Positions 36,377 to 44,491 of a DNA stretch of 64,000 bases are shown here, piece after piece; within the stretch, counting starts at the first letter, position 1; each line of letters starts with the position of its first letter. Both the position numbers and the translations under genes were made by a program. The stretch lies in contig UCLR01000010.1 in NCBI GenBank assembly GCA_900473415.1, positions 351,762 to 415,761 on the forward strand, read 5' to 3'. The notes beneath the pieces were generated by a model that saw only the letters and a program-made list of their open reading frames with translations, had not been told where the DNA came from and did not search any database. This stretch comes from Hyphomicrobiales bacterium (GTDB lineage: Bacteria; Pseudomonadota; Alphaproteobacteria; Rhizobiales; Beijerinckiaceae).

Positions 36377-36690
36377 CACTGCATCGGGGAGTAGGCGACG
36401 GGGGAGAGAATACGCGAGTTTTGTGTGTCGATCAGGCCGTCGACACGCTTCAGATAGTCCTGCCAGCGCGGGTCGGCGATCATCTTCTGGCGTCGCTGCA
36501 TGCGGTCGTCGAGGCTTTCATAGCTCCACAGGGCGACGACATGGTTGAGCTCGCCGATCTCGGTCGTGAAATAGGCATGAAACGTGCCGAGATGCTCCTT
36601 CTGGAGCGGCAGGCCGTACTCTCCGTAAAGCCGGACGAACTCCGCCAGCTTGCCGGCCCTGATGCGGTAGTCGCGTTCTTCGTAGATCAT
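36376..36690 (-). CDS. NIPSNAP family protein
   Basis: A 104-residue NIPSNAP-domain protein (ferredoxin-like, dimeric alpha-beta barrel). MIYEERDYRIRAGKLAEFVR and HVVALWSYESLDDRMQRR are typical. Bacterial members occur in many catabolic operons with no agreed activity. The ATG at 36690 follows GAGGGGG; the longer frame starting further left has no similarity. It is the first gene of the operon, with the promoter and operator about 100 bases upstream. Confidence 0.88.
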   Translation of the reverse strand: MIYEERDYRIRAGKLAEFVRLYGEYGLPLQKEHLGTFHAYFTTEIGELNHVVALWSYESLDDRMQRRQKMIADPRWQDYLKRVDGLIDTQNSRILSPVAYSPMQ

Positions 36691-36781
36691 GACCGCCCCC
36701 TCTTCCCATGGGAATGATACCACCCCGGTGGAAACCGTCGCAGCCGGCAAAGCGCGAGCCGAACTGCGTCGAAGACATGAT

Positions 36782-36801
36782 TACTGACATGTAAGTCAGT
36801 A
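36782..36801. promoter_or_regulatory. Palindromic operator, probable TetR-type site
   Basis: TACTGAC-ATGTAA-GTCAGTA, perfect 7-bp arms with a 6-base spacer. It overlaps the -10 of the minus-strand promoter for the NIPSNAP operon and lies about 150 bases upstream of the divergent cupin gene. The size and symmetry suit a TetR dimer; the TetR encoded at the end of the operon is the natural candidate. Confidence 0.7.
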
Positions 36802-36825
36802 TGCCTCTGACGTGAACCCTGTCAA
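36798..36825 (-). promoter_or_regulatory. Promoter of the NIPSNAP-TetR operon
   Basis: On the minus strand a perfect TTGACA (36825-36820), a spacer of 16 bases and CATACT (36803-36798). The -10 overlaps the 20-bp palindrome, as expected for repression. Confidence 0.65.
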
Positions 36826-36948
36826 CGCGCAGGCCGGCCTGCGGCGGACGCGACATCAGGTCCCTTCCTCGCGCCGGCCCGGATATGCAAGCTGCATGCG
36901 AGCGAAAGCGCCTCGGCCGATCGCTGGCTCACTTTTCGGGGTAGGATC

Positions 36949-37329
36949 ATGAAGGTCTTCGAACACGAAACACTGCCGCTCGAGAAATGGCGCGACGGCG
37001 TAATGACGCGGATGCTGCACTCGGCGCTCGTCAACTCGGTGCAACTTTGCATCTTCGAGCAGTTCTGCGACCCTGGCCTCGGCGCTCCGATCCATCTCCA
37101 CGCCGTCGAGGAAGTGCTCGAGGTGATAGAGGGCGAGGCCGAGATCTATCTCAGGGGTGAGAGCAGCATCGTTCGGCCGAACCAATCGGTGCTGGTCCCT
37201 GCCGGCGCGAAGCACGGTTTCAAGAATATCGGAACAGGCATCCTGAGGGTCCGCGCGACGCTGGCCGCGCCGATCTTCGAGGCGAGCTACGACAATCGCG
37301 ACGAGCTGTCGCGGCGCTATGTGCCGTAG
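36949..37329 (+). CDS. Cupin-domain protein
   Basis: A 126-residue single-domain cupin. The metal motif is PIHLHAVEEVLEVIEGEAEIYL, seen here as HLH, Glu and later the His in GAKHGFKNIG. Small cupins are metal-dependent oxygenases, isomerases or sensors; the reaction cannot be assigned. The ATG follows GTAGGATC. It is divergent from the NIPSNAP operon and shares the 258-bp region with the palindromic operator, so it may belong to the same regulated pathway. Confidence 0.85.
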   Translation: MKVFEHETLPLEKWRDGVMTRMLHSALVNSVQLCIFEQFCDPGLGAPIHLHAVEEVLEVIEGEAEIYLRGESSIVRPNQSVLVPAGAKHGFKNIGTGILRVRATLAAPIFEASYDNRDELSRRYVP

Positions 37330-37356
37330 GCACTTCCTGCGCAGCGCAAGATATTT

Positions 37357-37388
37357 TCGCGAGCGAAGCTTCGTTGCTTCGCTCGCGA
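37357..37388. terminator. Perfect 12-bp inverted repeat between cupin gene and fliP
   Basis: TCGCGAGCGAAG and CTTCGCTCGCGA pair around an 8-base loop. It lies 27 bases past the cupin stop and 31 bases past the convergent fliP stop. No clear T-run follows on either side, so it may act as a shared but not typical intrinsic terminator. Confidence 0.5.
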
Positions 37389-37419
37389 TGCTCACCAATC
37401 GACCGTTCCGGATGATCCG

Positions 37420-38178
37420 CTATCCGTAGGACCTGATCAGGCCGCTGATCAGCAGGTTCCAGCCGTCGATCAGGACGAAGAAGATCACCTTGAACGGCAG
37501 GGAGATCACGGTCGGCGGCAGCATCATCATGCCCATCGACATCACGATGGTGGCGACGATCATGTCGATGACCAGGAAGGGCAGCACGATCAGGAAGCCG
37601 ATCTCGAAGGCGCGGCGCAGCTCGGAGATCATGAAGGACGGGATCAGGATCCTGAGGTCGACCGTCTGGGTGCTCGGGTCGGTCGGGCGGATGCTCGGCG
37701 GCGCGACGTCCGAGAACATGCGCAGGTCGGCGGGCCGCGTCTGCGCCAGCATGAACTCGCGGAACGGCTCGGTGATCCGCGTATAGGCCTCGCCTTCGTT
37801 GATCCGGTTCTCGACCAGCGGCAACACGCCCTGCTGCCAGGCGCGATCGAAGGTCGGCGCCATGACGAAGAAGGTCATGAACAGCGCCAGGCTGATCAGG
37901 ATGAGATTGGCCGGCGTGCTCTGCAAGCCGAGGCCGGACCGCAGGAAAGACAGCGCGATCACGAAACGGCTGAAGCTCGTGACCATCATCAGGATGCCCG
38001 GCGCCACGGAAAGCACCGTGAGCGTCGCCATGATCTGGATGATGCGGCCCGAGGCCGAGGCGCCGCCGCCCTGCGGCAGCAAACCATCGAGGCTGAACGA
38101 CTGCGCCGCCGCGCCGGCGGTGCCTGCCAGCAGGATGGCGATGACGCCGGCAAGCCTGACCACTCGACTACTGATCAC
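37420..38178 (-). CDS. fliP: Flagellar type III export gate protein FliP
   Basis: A 252-residue FliP, part of the FliPQR export gate in the MS ring. A signal-like first helix is followed by membrane segments at about 46-76, 88-108, 186-210 and 216-240. ILMMVTSFSRFVIALSFLR and DMIVATIVMSMGMMMLPP are typical. It starts with GTG at 38178 and overlaps the fliL stop by four bases (GTGA). It is the last gene of the motE-flgH-fliL-fliP row; its partners fliQ and fliR lie in the plus-strand block. Confidence 0.95.
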   Translation of the reverse strand: MISSRVVRLAGVIAILLAGTAGAAAQSFSLDGLLPQGGGASASGRIIQIMATLTVLSVAPGILMMVTSFSRFVIALSFLRSGLGLQSTPANLILISLALFMTFFVMAPTFDRAWQQGVLPLVENRINEGEAYTRITEPFREFMLAQTRPADLRMFSDVAPPSIRPTDPSTQTVDLRILIPSFMISELRRAFEIGFLIVLPFLVIDMIVATIVMSMGMMMLPPTVISLPFKVIFFVLIDGWNLLISGLIRSYG

Positions 38179-38687
38179 TGAATCACCAAGGTTTCGATGA
38201 CGATGTCGCGCACGAGGCCCTTCGAACGGATCGCGACGCGCTCGCTCAGATCTTCGCGCAAATTCTTGAGGCCGGTCGCGCCCTGCATCTGCGCGGCCGT
38301 GACGCTGCGCAGGAAGGCGAGGATGTCCTCGGTGATCGCGCCGGCCAGCGGGTCGGCGGTCTCGGCGGCCTTCTGCTCCATCACCAGCGAGGCCTCGAGG
38401 CGCACCCAGGCGTTGCCGGGGCCTGCGAGATTGGTCACGACCGGCGCGAGCTTCTTGAGCACGAACGTACCCGTCAGCGCGGGGTTGACCACGACATGCG
38501 GCGTGGCCTCCTCCATGCGATGCTTCACCGTGTCCTCGACGGTGCCGACGACGCGCATCCCCCAGAGGGTGCCGGCACCGGCCGCGAGCCCGGTCAGCAG
38601 CACCACGGGGATGGCGGTCGTCAGCACGCCGGCGATACGGCCCGCTGCCTTCTGCCCGTCCGGCGACTTGGTCTTTGGCGCGGCCAT
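38175..38687 (-). CDS. fliL: Flagellar basal-body protein FliL
   Basis: A 170-residue FliL: a cytoplasmic tail, one membrane helix (about 23-46) and a periplasmic domain that in the family surrounds the stator and affects torque. The segment VNPALTGTFVLKKLAPVVTN and the ending VRDIVIETLVIQ fit alphaproteobacterial FliL. The ATG overlaps the flgH stop by one base (TGATG) and its own stop overlaps the fliP start, so the three are translationally coupled. Confidence 0.9.
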   Translation of the reverse strand: MAAPKTKSPDGQKAAGRIAGVLTTAIPVVLLTGLAAGAGTLWGMRVVGTVEDTVKHRMEEATPHVVVNPALTGTFVLKKLAPVVTNLAGPGNAWVRLEASLVMEQKAAETADPLAGAITEDILAFLRSVTAAQMQGATGLKNLREDLSERVAIRSKGLVRDIVIETLVIQ

Positions 38688-39394
38688 CAGAACGGCGTGA
38701 CCCGGTCGTAGAGCTGCTGGCCCCAGGCGGGCTGCTGCACTTCCATGGCCCTGCCACGGCCGCCGTAGGAGATGCGGGCCTCTGCGATCTTGTCGTAGGA
38801 CACGATGTTGGTGCCGGTGATGTCACCCGGGCGCACGATGCCGGCGACGTTGAGCACGCGCATGTCGTAGTTGACGCGCATCTCCTGCGAGCCGCTGATC
38901 AGCAGGTTGCCGTTGGGCAGGATCTGCGTGACGACGGCCGCGACCGAGACGTCGAGCTCCTCGGAGCGGTCGGTCTGGCCCTTGCCCCGCGAGGAGCTGT
39001 CGGAGTTCACGTCGGCGTTGGCGCTGCCGTCGCCGGAAGAGCCGTTGAAGGCGGCGGCCAGTTTGAGCCCGAAGCTCGCTGCCGAATTGCGCGAGCGGTT
39101 GGTGCTGTTGTCGAGCTTCGCCTTGTCCTTGAAGGAGACCTTCACCGTGACGACGTCGCCGACCTTCATCGCGCGGGCGTCGCGGAACAGGCTCTCGCTC
39201 GTGTTGCGGCTGTAGATCGAGTTGAAGGCGACATCGACCGGCCGGCCGGTCACCTGCGCGTGCGGGATGGCGTCATGGGCGACGGACAGGCCGCTACCGA
39301 CGCGCGACATGATGGGCTCGCGATTGAACTCGGCGATGTCGCCGGCGCAGCCGCCGAGGGCGGCGGCGCAAGCCGCGAGAATGATGGCCTTCAT
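38687..39394 (-). CDS. flgH: Flagellar L-ring lipoprotein FlgH
   Basis: A 235-residue lipoprotein that builds the outer-membrane L ring. The lipobox LGGC places the lipidated Cys at residue 16. The SLFRDARAMKVGDVVTVKVS, ILPNGNLLISGSQEM and VAGIVRPGDIT segments are conserved in FlgH. Its ATG overlaps the motE stop by four bases (ATGA). Confidence 0.95.
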   Translation of the reverse strand: MKAIILAACAAALGGCAGDIAEFNREPIMSRVGSGLSVAHDAIPHAQVTGRPVDVAFNSIYSRNTSESLFRDARAMKVGDVVTVKVSFKDKAKLDNSTNRSRNSAASFGLKLAAAFNGSSGDGSANADVNSDSSSRGKGQTDRSEELDVSVAAVVTQILPNGNLLISGSQEMRVNYDMRVLNVAGIVRPGDITGTNIVSYDKIAEARISYGGRGRAMEVQQPAWGQQLYDRVTPF

Positions 39395-39936
39395 CGGCTC
39401 TGCGCTCCGTTGGTCTGGGTTTTACGGAAGTTCGGATTGCGGCCGCCCATCGCCTCGGCGAGCTGGGCGGCACGGGAGGCTTCCATCTCGTTGAGCACGG
39501 CGCTGGCGGCGCGGGGAGGAAGCTTGCCGAGCACGGAGACGGCCATGGCCGGGTCCATCGCGGCGAGCTGGAGGGCGGCGGCATCGGGGCGCATCCGCGA
39601 GAAAATGTCGGTCATGCGGGCCTCGGTCTGCTTCTCCTCGGCGTCGCGGCGGTCCGTCATGGCCTGCAGCTCGGCCTTGCGGGCCTCGAGCTTCTTCAGC
39701 GTATCGGAGAGCTTGGCCTCCAGCAGCTTGAGCTGCTCGGCCTGCCAGGCGAAGCGCGCCTCGGCGGCGGGATCGCGGATGCTGGCGCAGAAATTGGCGG
39801 CATCGGTGGTCGTGCTCGGCACGGCGGCCGGCGTGGTCTTGAGCGCCTCGGCCCCTGCGCCCAGCGGCGCAAGAAGAAACGCCGCCAGCACGGCGTATCG
39901 CAAGGTTCCGGCCGGGGAGTTGCTGTGCGCCATCAT
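39391..39936 (-). CDS. MotE-like flagellar chaperone
   Basis: A 181-residue exported protein with a signal peptide (about 1-30), a long coiled coil (about 64-108, rich in Lys/Glu) and a C-terminal domain like the MgtE N-domain (RPDAAALQLAAMDPAMAVSVLGKLPPRAA). This is the layout of MotE, the periplasmic protein of rhizobia that stabilises MotC. No motC is in the window. ATG 39936 and ATG 39933 are both possible starts, with no strong ribosome site. A terminator behind flgI (39999-40029) means this gene needs its own promoter. Confidence 0.83.
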   Translation of the reverse strand: MMAHSNSPAGTLRYAVLAAFLLAPLGAGAEALKTTPAAVPSTTTDAANFCASIRDPAAEARFAWQAEQLKLLEAKLSDTLKKLEARKAELQAMTDRRDAEEKQTEARMTDIFSRMRPDAAALQLAAMDPAMAVSVLGKLPPRAASAVLNEMEASRAAQLAEAMGGRNPNFRKTQTNGAQSR

Positions 39937-39998
39937 CCGCAATCCGATTGCATCGTCTTGAGAAGTCCTAGCAGCGCACGCTTTCGCGAGGCTGGCGT

Positions 39999-40029
39999 GA
40001 AAAGAGCGCCGACCTTTCGGCCGGCGCTC
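39999..40029 (-). terminator. Terminator behind flgI
   Basis: On the minus strand GAGCGCCG and CGGCGCTC form an 8-bp stem (40022-40029 with 40004-40011), then TTTTC. It is 27 bases past the flgI stop and separates the flgB-to-flgI row from motE-flgH-fliL-fliP. Confidence 0.78.
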
Positions 40030-40055
40030 CCTCTCTTTGCTTGTGTGTCGTGCGC

Positions 40056-41174
40056 TTACTGGACGACGAGGTCGGCCTGAAGGGCGCCCGCAGTCTTGAT
40101 CGCCTGCAGGATCGCGATGATGCCCGCCGGTTTCAGGCCGATCTGGTTGAGGCCGCGCACCAGCGTATGGAGGTTCGCGCCATTGATGATGGCGAGCCGG
40201 CCATTGCCCTGTGTCGCCTCGACCTGGGTGCGCGGCACGACCACGGTCTCGCCGTTGCTGAACGGCTCGGGCTGCGAGACCTGTGGTGCCTCGGTGACGC
40301 GGACGGTGAGGTTGCCGTGCGTCACGGCGACGGTCGAGATCTTGACGTCGCGGCCGATCACCACCGTGCCGGTGCGCTCATCGACGACGACGCGCGCCGG
40401 GGAATCCGGCTCGAGCTCAAGCCGCTCGATATCGGCGATGAAGCGCGAGGTCGAGATGCTGACGGGGCGCGTCAGGCTGATGGTGCGATGATCCAGAGCG
40501 TAGGCGACAGTCGAATTGTAACGCTGCCGGGCGAAGGAGTTGATCACCGCGGCGGCGCGTTCGGCCGTGGCGAAATCGGGATTGCGCAGTTCCAGCGACA
40601 GCACATGCAGGTTGGCGAGCGGATCAGGCAGTTGGCGCTCGACCATCGCCCCGCCGGGAATGCGCGCGGCAGTGGCGACGCCCGACGACACGCGCTCGGC
40701 CTCGCCGCGGACGTCAAAGCCCGAAACGTTGAGCCGGCCCTGCGCCAGCGCATAGGTCTGGCCGTCCGTGCCGAGAAGCTGGGTCACCACCAGCGTGCCG
40801 CCGAGCAGCGAAGTGGCGTCACCCATCGAGGCGACGCTGACGTCGATGCGGCTGCCGCGACCGGCGAAGGCCGGCAAGTCGGCGGTGACGATGACGGCCG
40901 CGACGTTGCGCGTGCGCAGCGCCTGGTTTCGGACGTTGACGCCGAGCCGGTCCAGCATCGACTGCATCGCCTGGCCGGTGAAAGGCGAGTTGCGGATGCT
41001 GTCGCCCGTGCCCGCCAGGCCGATGACGAGGCCATAACCGACGAGCTGATTGTCACGCACGCCCTGCAGGCCCGCGATGTCCTTGATCCGGACCGAGGCC
41101 GCCGCGGGCACGACGCCCTGGAAGGCCAGAAGGAGCGCGCAGCAAAGCGCGGCGATGCGCGAGCGAAGATTCAT
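40056..41174 (-). CDS. flgI: Flagellar P-ring protein FlgI
   Basis: A 372-residue FlgI, the periplasmic P-ring protein around the rod. A signal peptide (about 1-27) is followed by RIKDIAGLQGVRDNQLVGYG, the family start, and PFTGQAMQSMLDRLGV. The C-terminus holds ANLHTLVRGLNQIGLKPAGIIAILQAIKTAG. ATG 41174 overlaps the flgA stop by one base (TGATG); a GTG one codon upstream is possible. A terminator follows. Confidence 0.95.
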   Translation of the reverse strand: MNLRSRIAALCCALLLAFQGVVPAAASVRIKDIAGLQGVRDNQLVGYGLVIGLAGTGDSIRNSPFTGQAMQSMLDRLGVNVRNQALRTRNVAAVIVTADLPAFAGRGSRIDVSVASMGDATSLLGGTLVVTQLLGTDGQTYALAQGRLNVSGFDVRGEAERVSSGVATAARIPGGAMVERQLPDPLANLHVLSLELRNPDFATAERAAAVINSFARQRYNSTVAYALDHRTISLTRPVSISTSRFIADIERLELEPDSPARVVVDERTGTVVIGRDVKISTVAVTHGNLTVRVTEAPQVSQPEPFSNGETVVVPRTQVEATQGNGRLAIINGANLHTLVRGLNQIGLKPAGIIAILQAIKTAGALQADLVVQ

Positions 41175-41644
41175 CACTGGGCTCCGACGCGAATGGTGCC
41201 GTCGGCCTGCACCACGCCGACGACGATGAGGCCGCTGTCAGGGTTGCGGGCCTTGACCATCTCGTTGACCGAGGCCGAGGCCATGGGCTCGACCACACCA
41301 GTGATGACGAGATCGTTCTCGCGGAACACGACCTGCGCCGGCACGCCGCGGCGGACCACCTTGGGGTCGTCAACGGCGTTGCTGGGGATCGGCTGGCCCG
41401 GGAGGAGCGTGCGCCGCACCGCCTTGCCGACGACGGCGTGGCGATTGTCGATCGAGACCAGAGAGGCGCGCGAATTGACCCGGAACATCCGGTCCACGAG
41501 CTGCGCATCGGTGACGATGTCGCCGGGGTAGAGCGTGACCAGCGGCACCGGCAGCATCAGGTCTTCGGCGGCGGCGCCGAGCGGTGCGGAGGCACCGAGC
41601 AGGGTCGCAGCCAGCAGCGCATATCGCAGCAGGGCGGAGGTCAT
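41174..41644 (-). CDS. flgA: P-ring assembly chaperone FlgA
   Basis: A 156-residue FlgA with a signal peptide (about 1-26). It keeps only the SAF-like core and C-terminal domain, as in other rhizobial FlgA proteins; the E. coli protein has about 219 residues. The segment RTLLPGQPIPSNAVDDPKVV is characteristic. FlgA helps FlgI polymerise. A strong TAAGGAG lies 8 bases upstream of the ATG. It sits between flgG and flgI with no gap. Confidence 0.92.
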   Translation of the reverse strand: MTSALLRYALLAATLLGASAPLGAAAEDLMLPVPLVTLYPGDIVTDAQLVDRMFRVNSRASLVSIDNRHAVVGKAVRRTLLPGQPIPSNAVDDPKVVRRGVPAQVVFRENDLVITGVVEPMASASVNEMVKARNPDSGLIVVGVVQADGTIRVGAQ

Positions 41645-41656
41645 GACGCGGGCTCC

Positions 41657-42442
41657 TTACCGGACGTTGGTGACGGTGCCGGCCATCTGGTCGGCGGCGG
41701 TGATCACCTTGGCGTTCATCTCGTAGGAGCGCTGCGCGGCGATCAGCGCGGTGATCTCCTTGACCGGATCGACGTTGGATGCCTCGAGATAGCCCTGGCG
41801 CAGCTTGCCGAAGCCGATGCTCGTCGGCGTGCCCTCGGTCGGGTTACCGGAGGCAACCGTCTCGCGGTAGAGATTGCCGCCGAGCGGCTCGAGGCCGGCA
41901 TCGTTGGCGAAGTTCACCAGGCTGATCTGGCCGATCTGGCGAGGCTGCACCTCGGTCGGGATCTTGGCGAAGACCAGGCCCGACTCGTTGACGGTGACGT
42001 CCACCGCCTCCGCGGGCACGCGGATCACGGGATCGAGCAGGTAGCCGTCGGCGGTGACGATGTCGCCATCCGCATTGGTGTTGAAGGTGCCGGCGCGTGC
42101 ATAGAGCGTCTCGCCCTCGGGCGCCGTGATCTTGAACCAGCCGCGGCCGTCGATGGCGATGTCGAGACGGTTGCCGGTCTGCGTCATCGCGCCCTGGAGG
42201 TGCAGGTTACGGATGGCCGCGGCACGCACGCCGAGGCCGAGCGAGGCGCCCTCGGGAACCGAGCCGTCGGCGCCACGATTGGGCACGCCGCGCGAGCGCT
42301 CGGTCTGGTAGAGCAGATCGGTGAATTCGGGCCGGGCGCGCTTGAACGAGGTCGTGTTGATGTTCGCGATGTTGTTCGCGATGACCTCGACGTTGAGCTG
42401 CTGGGCGCTCATGCCGGTCGCGGCAATGGCAAGGACCTTCAT
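41657..42442 (-). CDS. flgG: Flagellar distal rod protein FlgG
   Basis: A 261-residue FlgG. The N-terminal axial motif [19 protein letters not shown] and the C-terminal [30 protein letters not shown] frame the D1 core, and [20 protein letters not shown] is typical of rod proteins. It forms the distal rod between the proximal rod and the hook. A TAAGGGAG site precedes the ATG. Neighbours fliE and flgA are 12 bases away on either side. Confidence 0.96.
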   Translation of the reverse strand: MKVLAIAATGMSAQQLNVEVIANNIANINTTSFKRARPEFTDLLYQTERSRGVPNRGADGSVPEGASLGLGVRAAAIRNLHLQGAMTQTGNRLDIAIDGRGWFKITAPEGETLYARAGTFNTNADGDIVTADGYLLDPVIRVPAEAVDVTVNESGLVFAKIPTEVQPRQIGQISLVNFANDAGLEPLGGNLYRETVASGNPTEGTPTSIGFGKLRQGYLEASNVDPVKEITALIAAQRSYEMNAKVITAADQMAGTVTNVR

Positions 42443-42454
42443 GACGGCGCTCCC

Positions 42455-42805
42455 TTAGACCTGCATCCGGATGAATTCTTGGTAGGCGGAGACGACCTTG
42501 TCGCGCATCGCCATGGCGAGCTGCAGCGACTGCTCGGCCGACATCACCGCCTGGACGACGTCCTGGACGGCGGCCTTGCCCTGGATGCCGGCGGTGGCAG
42601 CCGCCTCACCCTGCTTCATCGTGTCCATGAAGTTCTCGGCGACGTTGGCGAAGACGGTGCCGAAATCCGTGCCGGACGCGGCCGCCGCTGCCTGGGTTGC
42701 CTGCCCGGCCTGGAGGTCGGGGCGGGTGATGGCGGCGCCGAGCCCCGAAAGGCCCTGGGTGACTTGGCTCGCAACGGGCGAGAGAGCGGAAATGGCGTTC
42801 AGCAT
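42455..42805 (-). CDS. fliE: Flagellar hook-basal body protein FliE
   Basis: A 116-residue FliE, the adaptor between the MS ring/export gate and the proximal rod. The C-terminal AVMSAEQSLQLAMAMRDKVV followed by SAYQEFIRMQV is the family signature. The ATG overlaps the flgC stop by one base (TGATG). Confidence 0.94.
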   Translation of the reverse strand: MLNAISALSPVASQVTQGLSGLGAAITRPDLQAGQATQAAAAASGTDFGTVFANVAENFMDTMKQGEAAATAGIQGKAAVQDVVQAVMSAEQSLQLAMAMRDKVVSAYQEFIRMQV

Positions 42806-43224
42806 CAGCCGTTCCTCAGCAGTTCGATCGTCATGGATTGCATCGAGCGCGCCTGCTTGATCATCTGCAGGTTGGCCTCGTAGGAGCGGTTGGCCTCGCG
42901 CATGTCCGCCATCTCGAGCAGCATCGAGACGTTGGGCAGCTTGACGTAGCCCTTGGCGTCGGCGGCCGGATGGTTGGGATCGTATTCGACGCGGAAGGCC
43001 GAGCGGTCGGTGCCGATGTTCCTGACCTTCACCAGGTTGGTGCCGGACGCCTGGTCCATCGCACTCTCGAAGGTCACCGTCTTGCGGCGATAGGGGTCGG
43101 CGCCGGGCGTCTGGCCGGTCGACTGGGCGTTCGCCAGGTTCTCCGAGACGACACGCACGCGGGTCGACTGGGCATGGAGGCCGGCTCCAGCGATCCGGAG
43201 CGAGGAATCAATGGGGTCGATCAT
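42805..43224 (-). CDS. flgC: Flagellar proximal rod protein FlgC
   Basis: A 139-residue rod protein. The N-terminus ([20 protein letters not shown] then NLANAQST) and the C-terminal [20 protein letters not shown] are those of FlgC. The ATG at 43224 follows AAGGAT. It lies 38 bases behind flgB. Confidence 0.95.
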   Translation of the reverse strand: MIDPIDSSLRIAGAGLHAQSTRVRVVSENLANAQSTGQTPGADPYRRKTVTFESAMDQASGTNLVKVRNIGTDRSAFRVEYDPNHPAADAKGYVKLPNVSMLLEMADMREANRSYEANLQMIKQARSMQSMTIELLRNG

Positions 43225-43262
43225 CGACGATCCTTGACTGTACTTTGGCGCAAGAGCTTTCC

Positions 43263-43643
43263 TCAGCCCTTCATTGCCATCGTCATCATGCGGTGGAAGC
43301 TTTTCACGATGTTCGTCGTGAGCGAGTAATCGCGATTGATGTTGCCGGCCTTGAGCATCTCCTGCTCCACGCTCACCGAGTTCCCGGAGTGCACGGTCGA
43401 CCAGCTGTCGGCCTTGCGCTGCTTGGTCGTCATGGTCTCGGCCGGCGTCGCGGTGATGTGACCGGGCGTGGTCGAAGCGAGCGTCAGCTGCGTCTTGCTG
43501 ACGACGGCCTCGAACGGCTGGATATCGACCGCCGAGTAGCGCGGCGTATTGGCGTTCGCGATGTTCTGCGACACGGCGTTCTGGCGCACTGCGAGCCAGT
43601 TCGCCTTCTTGGCCGCCAGATCGAAGAGTTGAATTGGCTCCAC
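43263..43643 (-). CDS. flgB: Flagellar proximal rod protein FlgB
   Basis: A 126-residue rod protein that starts the minus-strand rod row. [20 protein letters not shown] is the FlgB axial motif. The start is a GTG at 43643 (GTG GAG CCA), preceded by a strong TGGAGG. The C-terminal helix ([18 protein letters not shown]) completes the rod fold. The 173-bp gap to ftcR upstream is AT-rich and carries the ftcR terminator and presumably the flgB promoter. Confidence 0.94.
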   Translation of the reverse strand: MEPIQLFDLAAKKANWLAVRQNAVSQNIANANTPRYSAVDIQPFEAVVSKTQLTLASTTPGHITATPAETMTTKQRKADSWSTVHSGNSVSVEQEMLKAGNINRDYSLTTNIVKSFHRMMTMAMKG

Positions 43644-43763
43644 TGGAAGCCTCCAAATCGTTGCAATGCAACACTAGGAGGATTGTCTTGCGCGAAGCTG
43701 TCGTCAGCAATTATTTGGAATAAATTACTGAGAATTAACCAAATATAGCTAGATACGACTACA

Positions 43764-43796
43764 AAACAGCAGGCGATAATCTTTCAAGACTATCGC
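43764..43796 (-). terminator. Terminator behind ftcR
   Basis: On the minus strand GCGATAGTCT and AGATTATCGC form a 10-bp stem (one G-T pair) with a TGAA loop, then CTGCTGTTTTG. It begins 20 bases past the ftcR stop. Confidence 0.65.
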
Positions 43797-43816
43797 TCCG
43801 CGGTTGAGACTTCCCA

Positions 43817-44491
43817 TCAGGCGATGGTGTATCCGAGGTAGCGCTTGGACTGGACCGGGTCATAGCCGAGCCGCTCGCGCAGCTTCTTGCGCAGCTTGCT
43901 GACATGGCTCTCGACCACCGCCTCGTCGACCTCGGCGTCGAACAGGCCGTAGACCTCGTTGAAGACCTGGGTCTTGGTGACCCAACGGCCGCGGCTACGG
44001 ACAAGAAACTCGAGAATGCGGCGCTCGCGACGCGGCAGCGACATGACCTCGCCCCCGACCTCCGGATCGCCACCGTCGAAATAGACCTTGATGTCGCCCA
44101 GCGAGACCTCATCGTCATTGGCGCGGCGCTTGTCGGTGCGGCGCTGCATGGCGTTGACCCGGGCCAGGATCTCGCGAATGTGGATCGGCTTGCGGACGAC
44201 GTCATCGACGCCGGCGGCGAAGAGCTCGAGCGTCTTCTCGAGATTGGTCGCTTCGTTCATCGCAATGACTGGAGCCTGCGAGCGGCGGCGGATCATCGTG
44301 GGGAAGCTGGCGCGGTCCGGGCATTCGCCCAGAAGGAAAGCTTTGACGTTGTTGAGGTGATCGGCGGGGGTATCCTCTACCCACTCCTGGAACCCGGAAG
44401 GCGTGAACCCGATCGAGGGAACACCCTCGCCGTTGAACAGGGCCTTGTAACCTTCTGTTACCATGGCCCGGTCGTCGATCACGATATACAT
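43817..44491 (-). CDS. ftcR: Flagellar transcriptional regulator FtcR (atypical response regulator)
   Basis: A 224-residue OmpR-type regulator. The receiver domain (1-113) keeps the acidic pair (Asp6, Asp7) and the switch Lys101 (VVRKPIH), but where the phospho-accepting Asp should follow strand 3 it has VKAFLLGE, so it is probably not phosphorylated. The winged-helix domain (about 130-224, MSLPRRERRILEFLVRSRGR, SHVSKLRKKLRERLGYDP) is intact. It matches Brucella FtcR and Sinorhizobium Rem, activators of flagellar genes. It sits between the minus-strand rod genes and the plus-strand hook block. The start is the ATG at 44491. Confidence 0.93.
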   Translation of the reverse strand: MYIVIDDRAMVTEGYKALFNGEGVPSIGFTPSGFQEWVEDTPADHLNNVKAFLLGECPDRASFPTMIRRRSQAPVIAMNEATNLEKTLELFAAGVDDVVRKPIHIREILARVNAMQRRTDKRRANDDEVSLGDIKVYFDGGDPEVGGEVMSLPRRERRILEFLVRSRGRWVTKTQVFNEVYGLFDAEVDEAVVESHVSKLRKKLRERLGYDPVQSKRYLGYTIA

